Below, piece by piece: positions 32,574 to 43,494 of a stretch of 64,000 nucleotides of DNA (position 1 is the stretch's first letter; each line of letters opens with the position of its first letter). Where the stretch lies: assembly GCF_026241105.1 (NCBI RefSeq), contig NZ_JAPFFT010000001.1:434001-498000 (forward strand), given 5' to 3'. This stretch comes from Arthrobacter rhizophilus (GTDB taxonomy: Bacteria; Actinomycetota; Actinomycetes; Actinomycetales; Micrococcaceae). The position numbers and the translations under genes are program-made. The notes beneath the pieces were generated by a model, which worked only from the letters and a program-made list of their open reading frames with translations, searched no databases and had not been told where the DNA came from.

Positions 32574-33683
32574 GTGATCATGTACTCACTCATGATGCTC
32601 ACGGCTGCCGTCGTGTCCTATCTTGCAACCTGGGTAGCCCGCCAGATGGGGAACAAACTTCGGCTGTTTGCCCCCATCCGCAGCCGCGATATGCACTCGG
32701 TGCCGATCTCCCGACTCGGTGGTCTGGGACTTTTCGCAGGCTTTGCCGTGGCCCTCGCCGTCGCGAGTAATTCGTTTTTCGTAAAAGACATCTTCCACGG
32801 GAACGGTGCGCCGTGGGGGATACTGGCCGGCGCCCTGGTGATCGTCGCGGTCGGTGTTGCCGACGACGTGATGGACATCCGATGGTGGGTCAAACTGATC
32901 GGCCAGTGCACAGCCGGCACGATCGTTGCGGTCTGGGGCGTGCAGATGTCAGTGATTCCGTTTGTTCCGGAGCCCATCCGGATTGAGTCCGAACCACTGC
33001 GTGTCGTTCTGACTGCCCTCCTCATTGTGACCACCATGAATGCCGTCAACTTCATCGACGGACTCGATGGCTTGGCTGCGGGTGTTGCTGCGATTGGCGG
33101 GGTTGCGTTTTTCCTGACGGCCTACTGGGTCCACCGCAATGCGACACTCACGGACCGCTCGGACCTGGCGGCGCTGCTGATGGCGATCATCGTGGGTTGC
33201 TGCATCGGATTCCTGCCACACAACTGGTTCCCGGCCAAGATCTTCATGGGCGACTCAGGCGCCATGCTTTTGGGCCTCGTGATGGCCTCGGCCGGTGTGG
33301 TATCCACGGGCCAGATCAGCTCCGGGCTTTACGACCGTGCCAACGGTATTCCTACGATCGTCCCCATCCTGCTGCCGTTCGCGATTCTCTCGCTGCCGTT
33401 GTTGGACCTCGGGCTGGCGGTGTTGCGGCGGACTGCACGTGGGCAATCGCCGTGGTCGGCCGACCGAGGACACCTGCACCACAAGCTCATAGAGCTTGGT
33501 CACACACACCGGACGGCAGTGCTCATGATGTACGTGTGGACCTGCATCCTGGCGTTCGGAGGCCTGGCCTTCGCTGTTTTCCCCTGGCAGATGGTTCTCA
33601 CGGTGGACATCGTGGCCGCGCTGATCATGGCCGGCGTGACAGCTTGGCCGTACTTCGCCCGCGGCGGACGCGCCACCCGGTAG
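32574..33683 (+). CDS. wecA: Polyprenyl-phosphate GlcNAc-1-phosphate transferase (WecA/Rfe, GT4)
   Basis: Integral membrane enzyme of 369 aa that starts lipid-linked glycan synthesis by moving a sugar phosphate (GlcNAc-1-P in relatives) to decaprenyl phosphate. MraY-superfamily motifs are present: VGVADDVMDIRWWVK, NAVNFIDGLDGLAAG and FMGDSGAMLLG, with about ten helices. GTG 32574 is chosen because AGGAG ends 7 nt upstream; ATG 32580 is the alternative. Stands immediately before the ATP synthase genes, as rfe/wecA does in mycobacteria (Rv1302). Confidence 0.9.
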   Translation: MIMYSLMMLTAAVVSYLATWVARQMGNKLRLFAPIRSRDMHSVPISRLGGLGLFAGFAVALAVASNSFFVKDIFHGNGAPWGILAGALVIVAVGVADDVMDIRWWVKLIGQCTAGTIVAVWGVQMSVIPFVPEPIRIESEPLRVVLTALLIVTTMNAVNFIDGLDGLAAGVAAIGGVAFFLTAYWVHRNATLTDRSDLAALLMAIIVGCCIGFLPHNWFPAKIFMGDSGAMLLGLVMASAGVVSTGQISSGLYDRANGIPTIVPILLPFAILSLPLLDLGLAVLRRTARGQSPWSADRGHLHHKLIELGHTHRTAVLMMYVWTCILAFGGLAFAVFPWQMVLTVDIVAALIMAGVTAWPYFARGGRATR

Positions 33684-33702
33684 ACGGTGTGTGACAAGGG
33701 CG

Positions 33703-33732
33703 TTAACATCACAGTTCTATCTCATGTAGAAT
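33703..33732 (+). promoter_or_regulatory. Probable promoter of the ATP synthase operon
   Basis: TTAACA (33703-33708), 18-bp spacer, TAGAAT (33727-33732). It lies in the gap after the WecA-type gene and about 75 bp before the first AtpI-like gene. Confidence 0.55.
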
Positions 33733-33810
33733 TTTAGGGCGGACAGTCACTCGCCCGTGCACCCACCCTTTTGAGACTTTGGCATCTTTGCCACGACGAT
33801 TGGCATCCCC

Positions 33811-34299
33811 ATGACCTCCAACGCCGGCGGACAACAGTCCGACTCGAACGGCGTTGCTGTCTCCCGCTCCAGTTCTTCGCTGTGGCTGCGGCTTCTTTTC
33901 CTCAGCTCGACGGCGGCGGTCGCGGCTCTCGCGGCAACGTCCGTTATTGCGGCGGTCATGAACGGTGGCCTGGGAGTTCTTTCCGTCGCGTTCGGCGGGG
34001 CGCTGGTGATGGCCTTTTTTGCCATCAGCCTGCTGATCGGCCATTTTGTTGGCCGTGACAATCCCTCCGGCGCCGTCGGCCTCTTCGTTGGCAGCTACTT
34101 TGTCAAGGTGGTGGGCTTTGCCGCGGTGCTGTTCGTCTTCGGAGCCCCCGCATGGCTGCACGGTCGCTGGTTCGTGATTGGCGCCGTCGTCGCCGTTGTC
34201 TCGTGGCAAGCCGCCGAAATCTACGGCTTCAGCAAGGCCCGGCTCCAGATATATAACGACCCCGCAGCAGGCAAAGGAGGCGACGATGTTCACTCCTAA
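33811..34299 (+). CDS. AtpI-like membrane protein preceding the ATP synthase genes
   Basis: A 162-aa protein with four hydrophobic helices (about 26-48, 55-78, 92-112, 118-138) separated by short loops, including NPSGAVGLFVGSYFVKVVGF. Position and topology correspond to Rv1303 of M. tuberculosis, a poorly known AtpI-type protein thought to aid c-ring assembly. The C-terminus overlaps the next small membrane gene by 14 bp. Start ATG 33811; no clear ribosome-binding sequence. Confidence 0.72.
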   Translation: MTSNAGGQQSDSNGVAVSRSSSSLWLRLLFLSSTAAVAALAATSVIAAVMNGGLGVLSVAFGGALVMAFFAISLLIGHFVGRDNPSGAVGLFVGSYFVKVVGFAAVLFVFGAPAWLHGRWFVIGAVVAVVSWQAAEIYGFSKARLQIYNDPAAGKGGDDVHS

Positions 34300-34624
34300 G
34301 AACCAGCCACAGTCCGCCACGCCCAATGCCCTAAAACCCGGCGATTCCACTGAGTCCGCGAGCGACGGAAGCGACGGCGGATACAACGCCGGTATTGCCG
34401 TCTTCAGCTACATTGTTGGCGGAATCATAGTCTGGAGTTTGATAGGCTGGGGTCTGGATAATCTGTGGGGGACTCACTGGATTGTGCTCCTTGGCGCTCT
34501 GCTTGGAGCCGCAGGAGGGTTCTATCTTTCCCATATGCACGGCCTCACTAGTCAGCGCTCGTCTTCCAGTGAGAGCAAAGCAGACAGTGGTCCGTCCCAG
34601 GACGGGCACAGTAATGCCAAATAA
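34286..34624 (+). CDS. AtpZ/AtpI-family small membrane protein
   Basis: A 112-aa protein with a charged N-terminus, two transmembrane helices (about residues 40-60 and 68-87) and a polar Ser-rich tail. The pattern GWGLDNLWGTHWIVLLGALLGAAGGFY is typical of AtpI/AtpZ proteins encoded ahead of atpB, which help c-ring assembly or carry magnesium. ATG 34286 follows AAAGGAGG closely. It overlaps the preceding gene. Confidence 0.78.
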   Translation: MFTPKNQPQSATPNALKPGDSTESASDGSDGGYNAGIAVFSYIVGGIIVWSLIGWGLDNLWGTHWIVLLGALLGAAGGFYLSHMHGLTSQRSSSSESKADSGPSQDGHSNAK

Positions 34625-34705
34625 TTTCACACGGGAAATGGCTGCAAGAAACGCGGCCGGATCCTCAACAACGCCCAATGATGGACACTGCAGAGAGGAA
34701 ACGCG

Positions 34706-35506
34706 TTGATCGCGCTTGCGCTCCCGGCCCAGGATTCAGGGACCTTCACTCCTCCCGGAATCGACCAAATGCACCTGCCGGCTATCCTGCCGTGGGGTGC
34801 GAGCGATGGCTTCTCCAAGCAGATGTTGCTGGTGATCCTGTCGGTCGTCCTTATCGCTACATTCTTCATTCTCGCCGCGCGCAAGCAGCAGCTGGTTCCC
34901 GGCAAGCTGCAGTTCGCAGGCGAGATGGCCTACGGCTTCGTCCGCAACAGCATCGCCAAGGACATTATCGGCGGCCGCGACTTCATGAAGTTCGTGCCGC
35001 TCTTGTTCTCCCTGTTCTTCTTCATCCTGGTGAACAACATCTACGGCGCCATTCCCGTGATCCAGCTTCCGAGCTTCTCGCACGTCGGCGGGGCCTATGT
35101 GCTGGCCGCAGTCGTGTATGTCACCTGGATCGGCATCGGCATCAAGAAGAACGGCCTGAAGTACTTCAAGCTGGCCACTGTTCCTTCCGGTGTTCCGTGG
35201 TACATCCTGCCGATCGTCGTGCCGATCGAAATCATCTCCAACTTCATGGTCCGCCCGGTCACCCACAGCCTCCGTCTCTTCGCCACCATGATGGCAGGGC
35301 ACCTTATTGTGATGATCGCCGGCTCCGGCATTGAGTTCCTTGTGATGCAGGAAAACGTCCTTCTCAAGGGCGCATCCGTGCTGGTACTCGTTGGCGCCGT
35401 CGCCATGTACATGCTCGAGGCCCTGATCATGGTGCTGCAGGCGTACGTCTTCACCCTTCTGACTGCGATCTACATCGAAGGCGCGCTCCACGCGGACAGC
35501 CACTAG
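34706..35506 (+). CDS. atpB: ATP synthase Fo subunit a
   Basis: Membrane subunit forming the proton half-channels, 266 aa. The essential arginine is in VTHSLRLFATMMAGH; five to six helices are visible. The start is TTG at 34706, supported by GAGAGG about 8 nt upstream; no in-frame ATG precedes the first conserved segment (DQMHLPAILPWG). First structural gene of the order a-c-b-delta-alpha-gamma-beta-epsilon. Confidence 0.93.
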   Translation: MIALALPAQDSGTFTPPGIDQMHLPAILPWGASDGFSKQMLLVILSVVLIATFFILAARKQQLVPGKLQFAGEMAYGFVRNSIAKDIIGGRDFMKFVPLLFSLFFFILVNNIYGAIPVIQLPSFSHVGGAYVLAAVVYVTWIGIGIKKNGLKYFKLATVPSGVPWYILPIVVPIEIISNFMVRPVTHSLRLFATMMAGHLIVMIAGSGIEFLVMQENVLLKGASVLVLVGAVAMYMLEALIMVLQAYVFTLLTAIYIEGALHADSH

Positions 35507-35587
35507 GCACAACCCTTAATCTTCCCCCTCGGGGGTTGAAGCAAACCAAACAACCTGCCGCGAGTGCGGCATCTTGAAAGGAAAACA

Positions 35588-35806
35588 ATGAACGGCGATA
35601 TCAACGGCTCCCTTAACCTCATTGGCTACGGTCTCTCCGCAATCGGCGGTGGTATCGGTGTGGGTCTCGTATTTGCTGCTTACATCAACGGTGTTGCACG
35701 TCAGCCGGAAGCCCAGCGCGTGCTCCAGCCGATCGCGTTCCTTGGTCTGGCTCTGACGGAAGCCCTCGCCATCCTCGGCCTGGTCTTCGCTTTCGTTCTC
35801 AAGTAA
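35588..35806 (+). CDS. atpE: ATP synthase Fo subunit c
   Basis: A 72-aa two-helix hairpin, the rotor subunit. The proton-carrying carboxylate is Glu58 in [10 protein letters not shown]; the polar loop is ARQPEAQ. The lack of the Gln plus Glu-Ser sodium signature indicates proton coupling. ATG 35588 is preferred over an upstream in-frame ATG at 35564 because GAAAGGA precedes it at the right distance and it matches family length. Confidence 0.95.
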   Translation: MNGDINGSLNLIGYGLSAIGGGIGVGLVFAAYINGVARQPEAQRVLQPIAFLGLALTEALAILGLVFAFVLK

Positions 35807-35857
35807 ACCGCTAAGAACCAAGCGAACATTCAGAACCGAGTAGATAAGGACGGGTGA

Positions 35858-36420
<563 letters not shown>

Positions 36421-36421
<1 letters not shown>

Positions 36422-37248
36422 TGGCAGGTGTATCGAGCGAATCGCTGACCAAAGCGCTGGAGCAGTTGGAAGCTACGCTTCCAACGGCCTCGCTGCAGTT
36501 GGCTAAGGACCTCTTCGGAATCCTGGGAACGGTGGACAGCTCGGCTGGCTTGCGCCGCGCCCTGACTGACCCTTCCCGTAGTGGAGAAGAAAAGTCGGCG
36601 CTGGTCAAGCAGCTGGTTGGCGGGAAAGTCTCCGCTGATGCTGCGGAAATTGCGAGCGGATTGGCCAGCTCACGCTGGGCGTCGGCACGCGATATCGGCG
36701 ATGCACTCGAGACTCTTGCCGCCACGGTGGTTATCGCCGTGGCTGAAAACAAGTCGGCCGTTTCTGCCTCCGGAATCACGGGGCTGGAAGAGCTGGAAAA
36801 CGATCTGTTTGCTTTCAACCAGACCGTTGCTTCCAGCCACGAGGTACAACGTGCTCTGGGAGAGTCGCAGGCAAGTGCTGCGGCCAAGATCAGCCTGGCC
36901 GGGAAGCTGGTTCCTGGCGCAAGCCCGGAAGCCCAACTTCTCATCGGCCAGGCCGTGTCGCAGCCGCGCGGCGTCAAGCCGAGCAAGCTCATCGACAACT
37001 TCGCCAAGCTTGCAGCCAAGCGCCAGCAGCGCTGGATCGCAACTGTCCGCGTTACCCGTCCGTTGACGGATGCGCAGGCCAGCCGTCTGCAGGCGGGGCT
37101 TGATGCCCTCTACGGCCGCGAGCTGAAGGTCAACGTCAGCGTTGATCCGACGTTGATCGGTGGAATCCGGGTCCAGGTGGGCGACGAAGTGCTTGACGCT
37201 TCCGTCGTAGCCCGCCTGTCCGAGCTCCGCCGGCAACTCGCTGGCTAG
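36421..37248 (+). CDS. atpH: ATP synthase F1 subunit delta
   Basis: A 275-aa delta (OSCP) subunit linking the peripheral stalk to alpha3beta3. Family landmarks are near the C-terminus: VTVRVTRPLTDAQ-like segment ATVRVTRPLTDAQASRLQAG and VDPTLIGGIRVQVGDEVLD. It is longer than the about 180-aa E. coli subunit, owing to an N-terminal extension common in actinobacteria. Overlaps atpF by 1 bp. Confidence 0.92.
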
Positions 37249-37283
37249 CCAGACAAGCACAACTTAACTGATACAAACACCGG

Positions 37284-37302
37284 TCATCGTGAGCAACGAT
37301 GA
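37284..37302 (+). other. Small hairpin between atpH and atpA
   Basis: TCATCGT and ACGATGA form a 7-bp stem with a 5-nt loop, 30 bp before the atpA start. It may affect mRNA stability or atpA translation. Confidence 0.4.
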
Positions 37303-37331
37303 TCACGAAAACAGGAGAGCAGGGACTGCAG

Positions 37332-38969
37332 ATGGCCGAATTGACCATCAACGCCGACGACGTCCGTAATGCGTTGAACGAGTTCGCGGCGTCCTACGAA
37401 CCCGGAAACGCAGAGCGCGTAGAGGTCGGCCGCGTGACCGCCGCAAGTGACGGCATCGCCCGTGTTGAGGGCCTTCCCTCGGTCATGGCGAACGAGCTGC
37501 TTCGCTTCGAAGACGGCACCCTGGGCTTGGCCCAGAACCTCGACGTCCGCGAAATCGGCGTCATCATCCTCGGCGACTTCACCGGTATCGAAGAAGGTCA
37601 GGAAGTCCACCGCACCGGTGAAATCCTGTCCGTCCCGGTAGGCGACGCCTTCCTGGGCCGCGTGGTTGACCCCTTGGGCCAGCCGATCGATGACCTCGGC
37701 GAGATCAAGGCCGAGACCACCCGCGCACTGGAACTCCAGGCTCCGGGCGTGACCCAGCGCAAGTCGGTTCACGAGCCCATGCAGACCGGTCTCAAGGCTA
37801 TCGACGCCATGATTCCGATCGGCCGTGGCCAGCGTCAGCTGATCATCGGTGACCGCCAGACCGGCAAGACCGCCATCGCCGTGGACACCATCATCAACCA
37901 AAAGGCCAACTGGGCTTCGGGCGATGTGACCAAGCAGGTCCGCTGCGTTTACGTCGGCGTCGGCCAGAAGGCTTCCACCATCGCGGCTGTCCGCCAGACC
38001 TTGGAAGACCACGGTGCGCTGGAATACACCACCATCGTGGCTTCGCCGGCATCTGACCCGGCTGGCTTCAAGTACTTGGCTCCGTACGCAGGCTCGGCCA
38101 TCGGCCAGCACTGGATGTACGGCGGCAAGCACGTGTTGGTGATCTTCGATGACCTGTCGAAGCAGGCTGAAGCCTACCGCGCAGTTTCCCTGCTGCTCCG
38201 CCGCCCGCCGGGACGCGAAGCGTACCCTGGTGACGTTTTCTACTTGCACTCCCGTCTCCTCGAGCGTTGTGCCAAGCTCTCCGACGAGCTGGGCGCGGGC
38301 TCGATGACCGGACTCCCGATCGTCGAAACCAAGGCAAACGACGTCTCGGCCTACATCCCGACCAACGTCATCTCCATCACTGATGGCCAGATCTTCCTGC
38401 AGTCGGACCTCTTCAACGCCAACCAGCGCCCCGCTGTTGACGTCGGTGTGTCCGTGTCCCGCGTTGGTGGTGCGGCGCAGGTCAAGTCGATGAAGAAGGT
38501 CTCCGGTACCTTGAAACTGGACCTGGCACAGTACCGCGACATGCAGGCGTTCGCGATGTTCGCGTCCGACCTTGACGCGGCTTCCCGCCAGCAGCTGACC
38601 CGCGGTGCCCGCCTGATGGAACTGCTCAAGCAGGGCCAGTACTCGCCGTTCCCGGTCGAGGACCAGGTTGTGTCCATCTGGGCCGGTACAAAGGGCTACT
38701 TGGACGATGTTCCGGTTGAGGATGTCAGCCGATTCGAGTCCGAGTTCCTGGAGCACCTCAAGCACAAGTCCTCCATCCTGACCACGCTGGCGCAGACCAA
38801 CGTCCTGGACGACGACACCGCTGAAGCGCTGAAGACCGCCATCGTTGCCTTCAAGAAGGGCTTCTTCGGCGAAGGCGACAACCTCTTGGTTGGTGCCGGA
38901 CACGAAGAGCACGAAGCGATCTCCGGCGGCGAAGTCGACCAGGAAAAGATCGTCAAGCAGAAGCGCTAG
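37332..38969 (+). CDS. atpA: ATP synthase F1 subunit alpha
   Basis: A 545-aa non-catalytic nucleotide-binding subunit. Walker A is GDRQTGKT at 173-180; [13 protein letters not shown] and the [15 protein letters not shown]-type C-terminal region match the family. ATG 37332 is the start: AGGGA ends 6 nt upstream and [11 protein letters not shown] begins the homology; an in-frame codon at 37299 is not supported. A strong hairpin separates it from atpG. Confidence 0.95.
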   Translation: MAELTINADDVRNALNEFAASYEPGNAERVEVGRVTAASDGIARVEGLPSVMANELLRFEDGTLGLAQNLDVREIGVIILGDFTGIEEGQEVHRTGEILSVPVGDAFLGRVVDPLGQPIDDLGEIKAETTRALELQAPGVTQRKSVHEPMQTGLKAIDAMIPIGRGQRQLIIGDRQTGKTAIAVDTIINQKANWASGDVTKQVRCVYVGVGQKASTIAAVRQTLEDHGALEYTTIVASPASDPAGFKYLAPYAGSAIGQHWMYGGKHVLVIFDDLSKQAEAYRAVSLLLRRPPGREAYPGDVFYLHSRLLERCAKLSDELGAGSMTGLPIVETKANDVSAYIPTNVISITDGQIFLQSDLFNANQRPAVDVGVSVSRVGGAAQVKSMKKVSGTLKLDLAQYRDMQAFAMFASDLDAASRQQLTRGARLMELLKQGQYSPFPVEDQVVSIWAGTKGYLDDVPVEDVSRFESEFLEHLKHKSSILTTLAQTNVLDDDTAEALKTAIVAFKKGFFGEGDNLLVGAGHEEHEAISGGEVDQEKIVKQKR

Positions 38970-38979
38970 AGCATTGGTT

Positions 38980-39007
38980 CCCGGGCCTGCGTAAACGCAG
39001 GCCCGGG
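38980..39007 (+). other. Strong hairpin between atpA and atpG
   Basis: CCCGGGCCTGCG and CGCAGGCCCGGG are a perfect 12-bp stem with a TAAA loop. No T-run follows, so it is not a standard terminator; it may protect 3' ends or tune subunit ratios. Confidence 0.7.
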
Positions 39008-39060
39008 GCCTTCGCCAAGCCTTAGCCGCTGATCCATCGGGATCTTAGGAAAGGAAATGT

Positions 39061-39948
39061 ATGGGAGCCCAGATCCGGGTCTACCGCCAGAAGATCAGCT
39101 CGACGACGTCGATGCGCAAGATCTTCAAGGCGATGGAACTGATCGCTACCTCGCGCATCGGTAAGGCCCGCGCCCGCTTGGCAGCTTCACTGCCTTACGC
39201 AAACGCGATCACCCGTGCCGTTTCTGCTGTCGCAAGCCAGAGCGAAATCGATCACCCGCTCGTCACCGAGCCGGAACAGATCCGCCGTGCCGCCGTCCTG
39301 GTTATCACCTCGGACCGTGGCCTGGCTGGTTCTTACTCGGCGAGCGTGCTCAAGCAGGCCGAAGGACTCAACGAACTTCTCCGAGCAGAGGGCAAGGAAG
39401 TCAAGACCTACCTGGTTGGCCGTAAGGCCCAGGCATACTTCGACTTCCGCAACCGTTCGTACTCCCGCGTATGGACCGGCGGAACGGACGCACCGGAATT
39501 CAAGACTGCAAGGGAAGTCGGTGCCGCTCTTCTCGAAGAGTTCGCCAATGACTTCGCTGAGGGTGGCGTGGACGAGATCCACGTCGTTTACACCCGCTTC
39601 AAGTCGATGGTGACGCAGGAACCCACAGTTGTTCGTCTGCTGCCGCTCGAAGTTGAAGAGCAGACGGTCAGTGAGTCCGAGCTTCTGCCTCTGTACGAAT
39701 TTGAACCAGAATCGGAGCAAGTGCTTGACGCACTGCTGCCGCGTTACATCGAGTCCCGCATCTTCGCAGCAATGCTGCAGGCAGCAGCTTCCGAGCTCGC
39801 CGCCCGCCAGCGTGCAATGAAGTCGGCAGGCGACAACGCGACCGATCTGATCAAGAAGTACACGCGTCTGCGCAACACGGCCCGCCAGGCTGAGATCACG
39901 CAGGAGCTTTCCGAAATCGTGGCCGGCGCCGACGCCCTGAGCGCGTAG
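39061..39948 (+). CDS. atpG: ATP synthase F1 subunit gamma
   Basis: Central-stalk subunit of 295 aa. The N-terminal helix has the family pattern ([29 protein letters not shown]) and the C-terminal helix ends [22 protein letters not shown]. Rotates inside alpha3beta3. ATG 39061 follows AGGAAAGGAAATGT. The gene has 112 bp of spacing after atpA and 86 bp before atpD. Confidence 0.94.
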   Translation: MGAQIRVYRQKISSTTSMRKIFKAMELIATSRIGKARARLAASLPYANAITRAVSAVASQSEIDHPLVTEPEQIRRAAVLVITSDRGLAGSYSASVLKQAEGLNELLRAEGKEVKTYLVGRKAQAYFDFRNRSYSRVWTGGTDAPEFKTAREVGAALLEEFANDFAEGGVDEIHVVYTRFKSMVTQEPTVVRLLPLEVEEQTVSESELLPLYEFEPESEQVLDALLPRYIESRIFAAMLQAAASELAARQRAMKSAGDNATDLIKKYTRLRNTARQAEITQELSEIVAGADALSA

Positions 39949-39992
39949 CCGCCGGTGTCTGGTTCGGCGCAAGCTGCACCTGCACCAAATAG

Positions 39993-41489
<1,497 letters not shown>

Positions 41490-41490
41490 T

Positions 41491-41775
41491 ATGGCTGAGC
41501 TCGAGGTTGAGATTGTCGCAGCGGACCACTTTGTGTGGTCTGGTGCGGCCAAGATGGTCAAGGCCCGGACCAGCGATGGTGAAATCGGGATCCTGCCGGG
41601 CCACTCGCCGCTCCTCGCCATCCTGGCCGAGGGCGAGCTGGCCATCGAGCCGGTTTCCGGAGACCGCTTGTCGGTAGTTGTGGACGGCGGGTTCTTCTCC
41701 GTCGACAACAACCGCGTGGTGATCGTCGCTGACAACGCCCAGCTGGGCGAAGCAGCTACTGCGGGGATCCGATAG
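41491..41775 (+). CDS. atpC: ATP synthase F1 subunit epsilon
   Basis: A 94-aa subunit containing only the N-terminal beta-sandwich (ARTSDGEIGILPGHSPLLAIL) and lacking most of the C-terminal two-helix domain found in longer bacterial epsilon subunits. Short epsilon is common in actinobacteria and limits intrinsic inhibition of ATP hydrolysis. Starts 1 bp after the atpD stop. Confidence 0.93.
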   Translation: MAELEVEIVAADHFVWSGAAKMVKARTSDGEIGILPGHSPLLAILAEGELAIEPVSGDRLSVVVDGGFFSVDNNRVVIVADNAQLGEAATAGIR

Positions 41776-41785
41776 CAAGACCTTG

Positions 41786-42217
41786 ATGGACGATTCTGCT
41801 ATTCCGTTCATCGCCTTGGCAACGGCGTTTACGTTGCTGATTTTTATACTGTGCCTCGTAGGGGTGCGCCGCTTCAATTTGCGGCGCGCCCTGGGCACGG
41901 TCGACGCCTCCATTTGCATGGCTGGAAACAGCTGGCGGATGGGGGTTTGTCGTTATCAGGACTCGGACCTCGAGTGGTTCCGTTTGCTCTCCCTCAGCTT
42001 CCGTCCGAGGCACAGCTTTCGGCGCAGCTCCTTGGAACTCCTGGGTCGCCGGAAGCCAACCGAAGAAGAACTGACGAGGCTGCAGCCCGACGTCGTGGTC
42101 GTAGAACTCCAGCATGAAGGCCAGCGGTTCATGCTCGCGATGAGATTTGATGCCTACGCCGGGTTGTCTTCCTGGCTGGAAGCCGGCCCCGTGGTGGGCG
42201 TCGGCACCTGGCGCTGA
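41786..42217 (+). CDS. DUF2550 family membrane protein
   Basis: A 143-aa protein with one N-terminal transmembrane helix (about 5-27) and a soluble domain with GNSWRMGVCRYQDSDLEWFRLLSLSFRP. It corresponds in place and pattern to the DUF2550 protein encoded after atpC in mycobacteria (Rv1312). Function is unknown. ATG 41786 is preferred to the TTG just before it. It lies 5 bp upstream of the esterase gene, so it may be part of that unit. Confidence 0.82.
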   Translation: MDDSAIPFIALATAFTLLIFILCLVGVRRFNLRRALGTVDASICMAGNSWRMGVCRYQDSDLEWFRLLSLSFRPRHSFRRSSLELLGRRKPTEEELTRLQPDVVVVELQHEGQRFMLAMRFDAYAGLSSWLEAGPVVGVGTWR

Positions 42218-42222
42218 GGACT

Positions 42223-43494
42223 GTGGACTTTCTTGACAAATTAAGCCTTGTTGATGGTCCATTCTTTTGGACTATCCTTGGCGCGGGAATTGCCGGGGGA
42301 GCATTCCTGCTCTTTCGACCAAGCTGGCGCTGGGTGCTCTTCATTGTTGCGGCCGTTGTCGTGGCAATCGGAGTTGTGGCACTCATCCACTGGTTGCTCG
42401 TCAACGTTCTCATCGTGTTCCCTGAGGACCTCTCCTTCGAAGTTCTCGCGTGGTCCGTGGTTGCCTTCTCAGCGCTGGCCCTCTTTCTGTTCCGGCTCCC
42501 TGGTTCTTCGTGGCGTGTCAGGAGCGCCGCCGCAGGCTCGTTTGTGGCCGTTTTGCTCCTTGCTTCGCTTCAGATCAACAGCTATTTCGGCCTCAACCAC
42601 ACGGCAGCAGATCTTTTCGGCCACAATGTGGGGCGGATTCCGGAGCTTGGGGACGAGTTCAAGAAGGTTGCTTCGGAACCCCTGCCGGTGTCAGCGCATG
42701 GTGCGGGAATAGTCCGCAGGGCATCGATTCCGGGGACCGAATCCGGTTTCAAGGCGCAGGATGCTTTTATCTACCTGCCGCCGGCCTACCTGGCCACCGA
42801 CCGAACCCAACTACCCGTGCTGGTTTTGTTTGCCGGCCAGCCCGGACGTCCCGCCGATTGGCTGACCGGCGGGCTACTCGAACCGACGATGAATGCCTTC
42901 GCGGCAAAACATGGTGGAGCAGCGCCGGTTGTGGTGGTGGTCGATCCAAACGGTTCCGATACTGCAAACACCATGTGCGTGGATAGCCGGATCGCCCGTG
43001 CCGACACGTACCTCGCGGTCGATGTTCCGCGCTGGATCAACTCGACTCTCGGCGTGTCCGCCGATCCAAGGAAATGGGCCGTCGGCGGGTTTTCCTTCGG
43101 TGCGACTTGTGCCATGCAGATGACTACCCTTCATCCTGAAATCTATCCTTCCTTCATTGCTTTCTCGGGCGAGCGAGAGCCTTCGCTTGGTCCCGACCGC
43201 CAGAGGACCATCCAGACCGCATTCGGCGGAGACCCTGCGGCTTTCGATGCCTTGACTCCGCTGACCTTGATGAAAAAGCAAAGCTACGCAGGGCATGCAG
43301 GCTTCATAGCGGTGGGTACCGCTGACGGTGAGTTCAGTCATTTCGCCACCGAGCTTGCGACGGCGGCCCGCGGTGCCGGATTCGACATCAGGCAGGCTTC
43401 GGTTTCGGGAGCCGGCCACTCGTGGGCGGTGGCCGTGCAGGAGTTTCCTTCCGCACTGGATTTCCTGGCTCCGCGGTGGGGGATCACGCAATGA
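42223..43494 (+). CDS. Membrane-anchored esterase (alpha/beta hydrolase, esterase D type)
   Basis: A 423-aa protein with four N-terminal helices (about 14-30, 36-64, 74-92, 100-118) followed by an extracytoplasmic hydrolase domain. The nucleophile is Ser291 in GGFSFGA; an acidic residue and the histidine in SGAGHSW complete the triad. GTG start with CTGAGGA upstream. It overlaps the MprF-like gene by ATGA. Hydrolases encoded with aminoacyl-phospholipid synthases are known to remove the amino acid from the lipid, and that is the suggested role here; a mycolyltransferase-like or unrelated esterase role remains possible. Confidence 0.8.
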   Translation: MDFLDKLSLVDGPFFWTILGAGIAGGAFLLFRPSWRWVLFIVAAVVVAIGVVALIHWLLVNVLIVFPEDLSFEVLAWSVVAFSALALFLFRLPGSSWRVRSAAAGSFVAVLLLASLQINSYFGLNHTAADLFGHNVGRIPELGDEFKKVASEPLPVSAHGAGIVRRASIPGTESGFKAQDAFIYLPPAYLATDRTQLPVLVLFAGQPGRPADWLTGGLLEPTMNAFAAKHGGAAPVVVVVDPNGSDTANTMCVDSRIARADTYLAVDVPRWINSTLGVSADPRKWAVGGFSFGATCAMQMTTLHPEIYPSFIAFSGEREPSLGPDRQRTIQTAFGGDPAAFDALTPLTLMKKQSYAGHAGFIAVGTADGEFSHFATELATAARGAGFDIRQASVSGAGHSWAVAVQEFPSALDFLAPRWGITQ

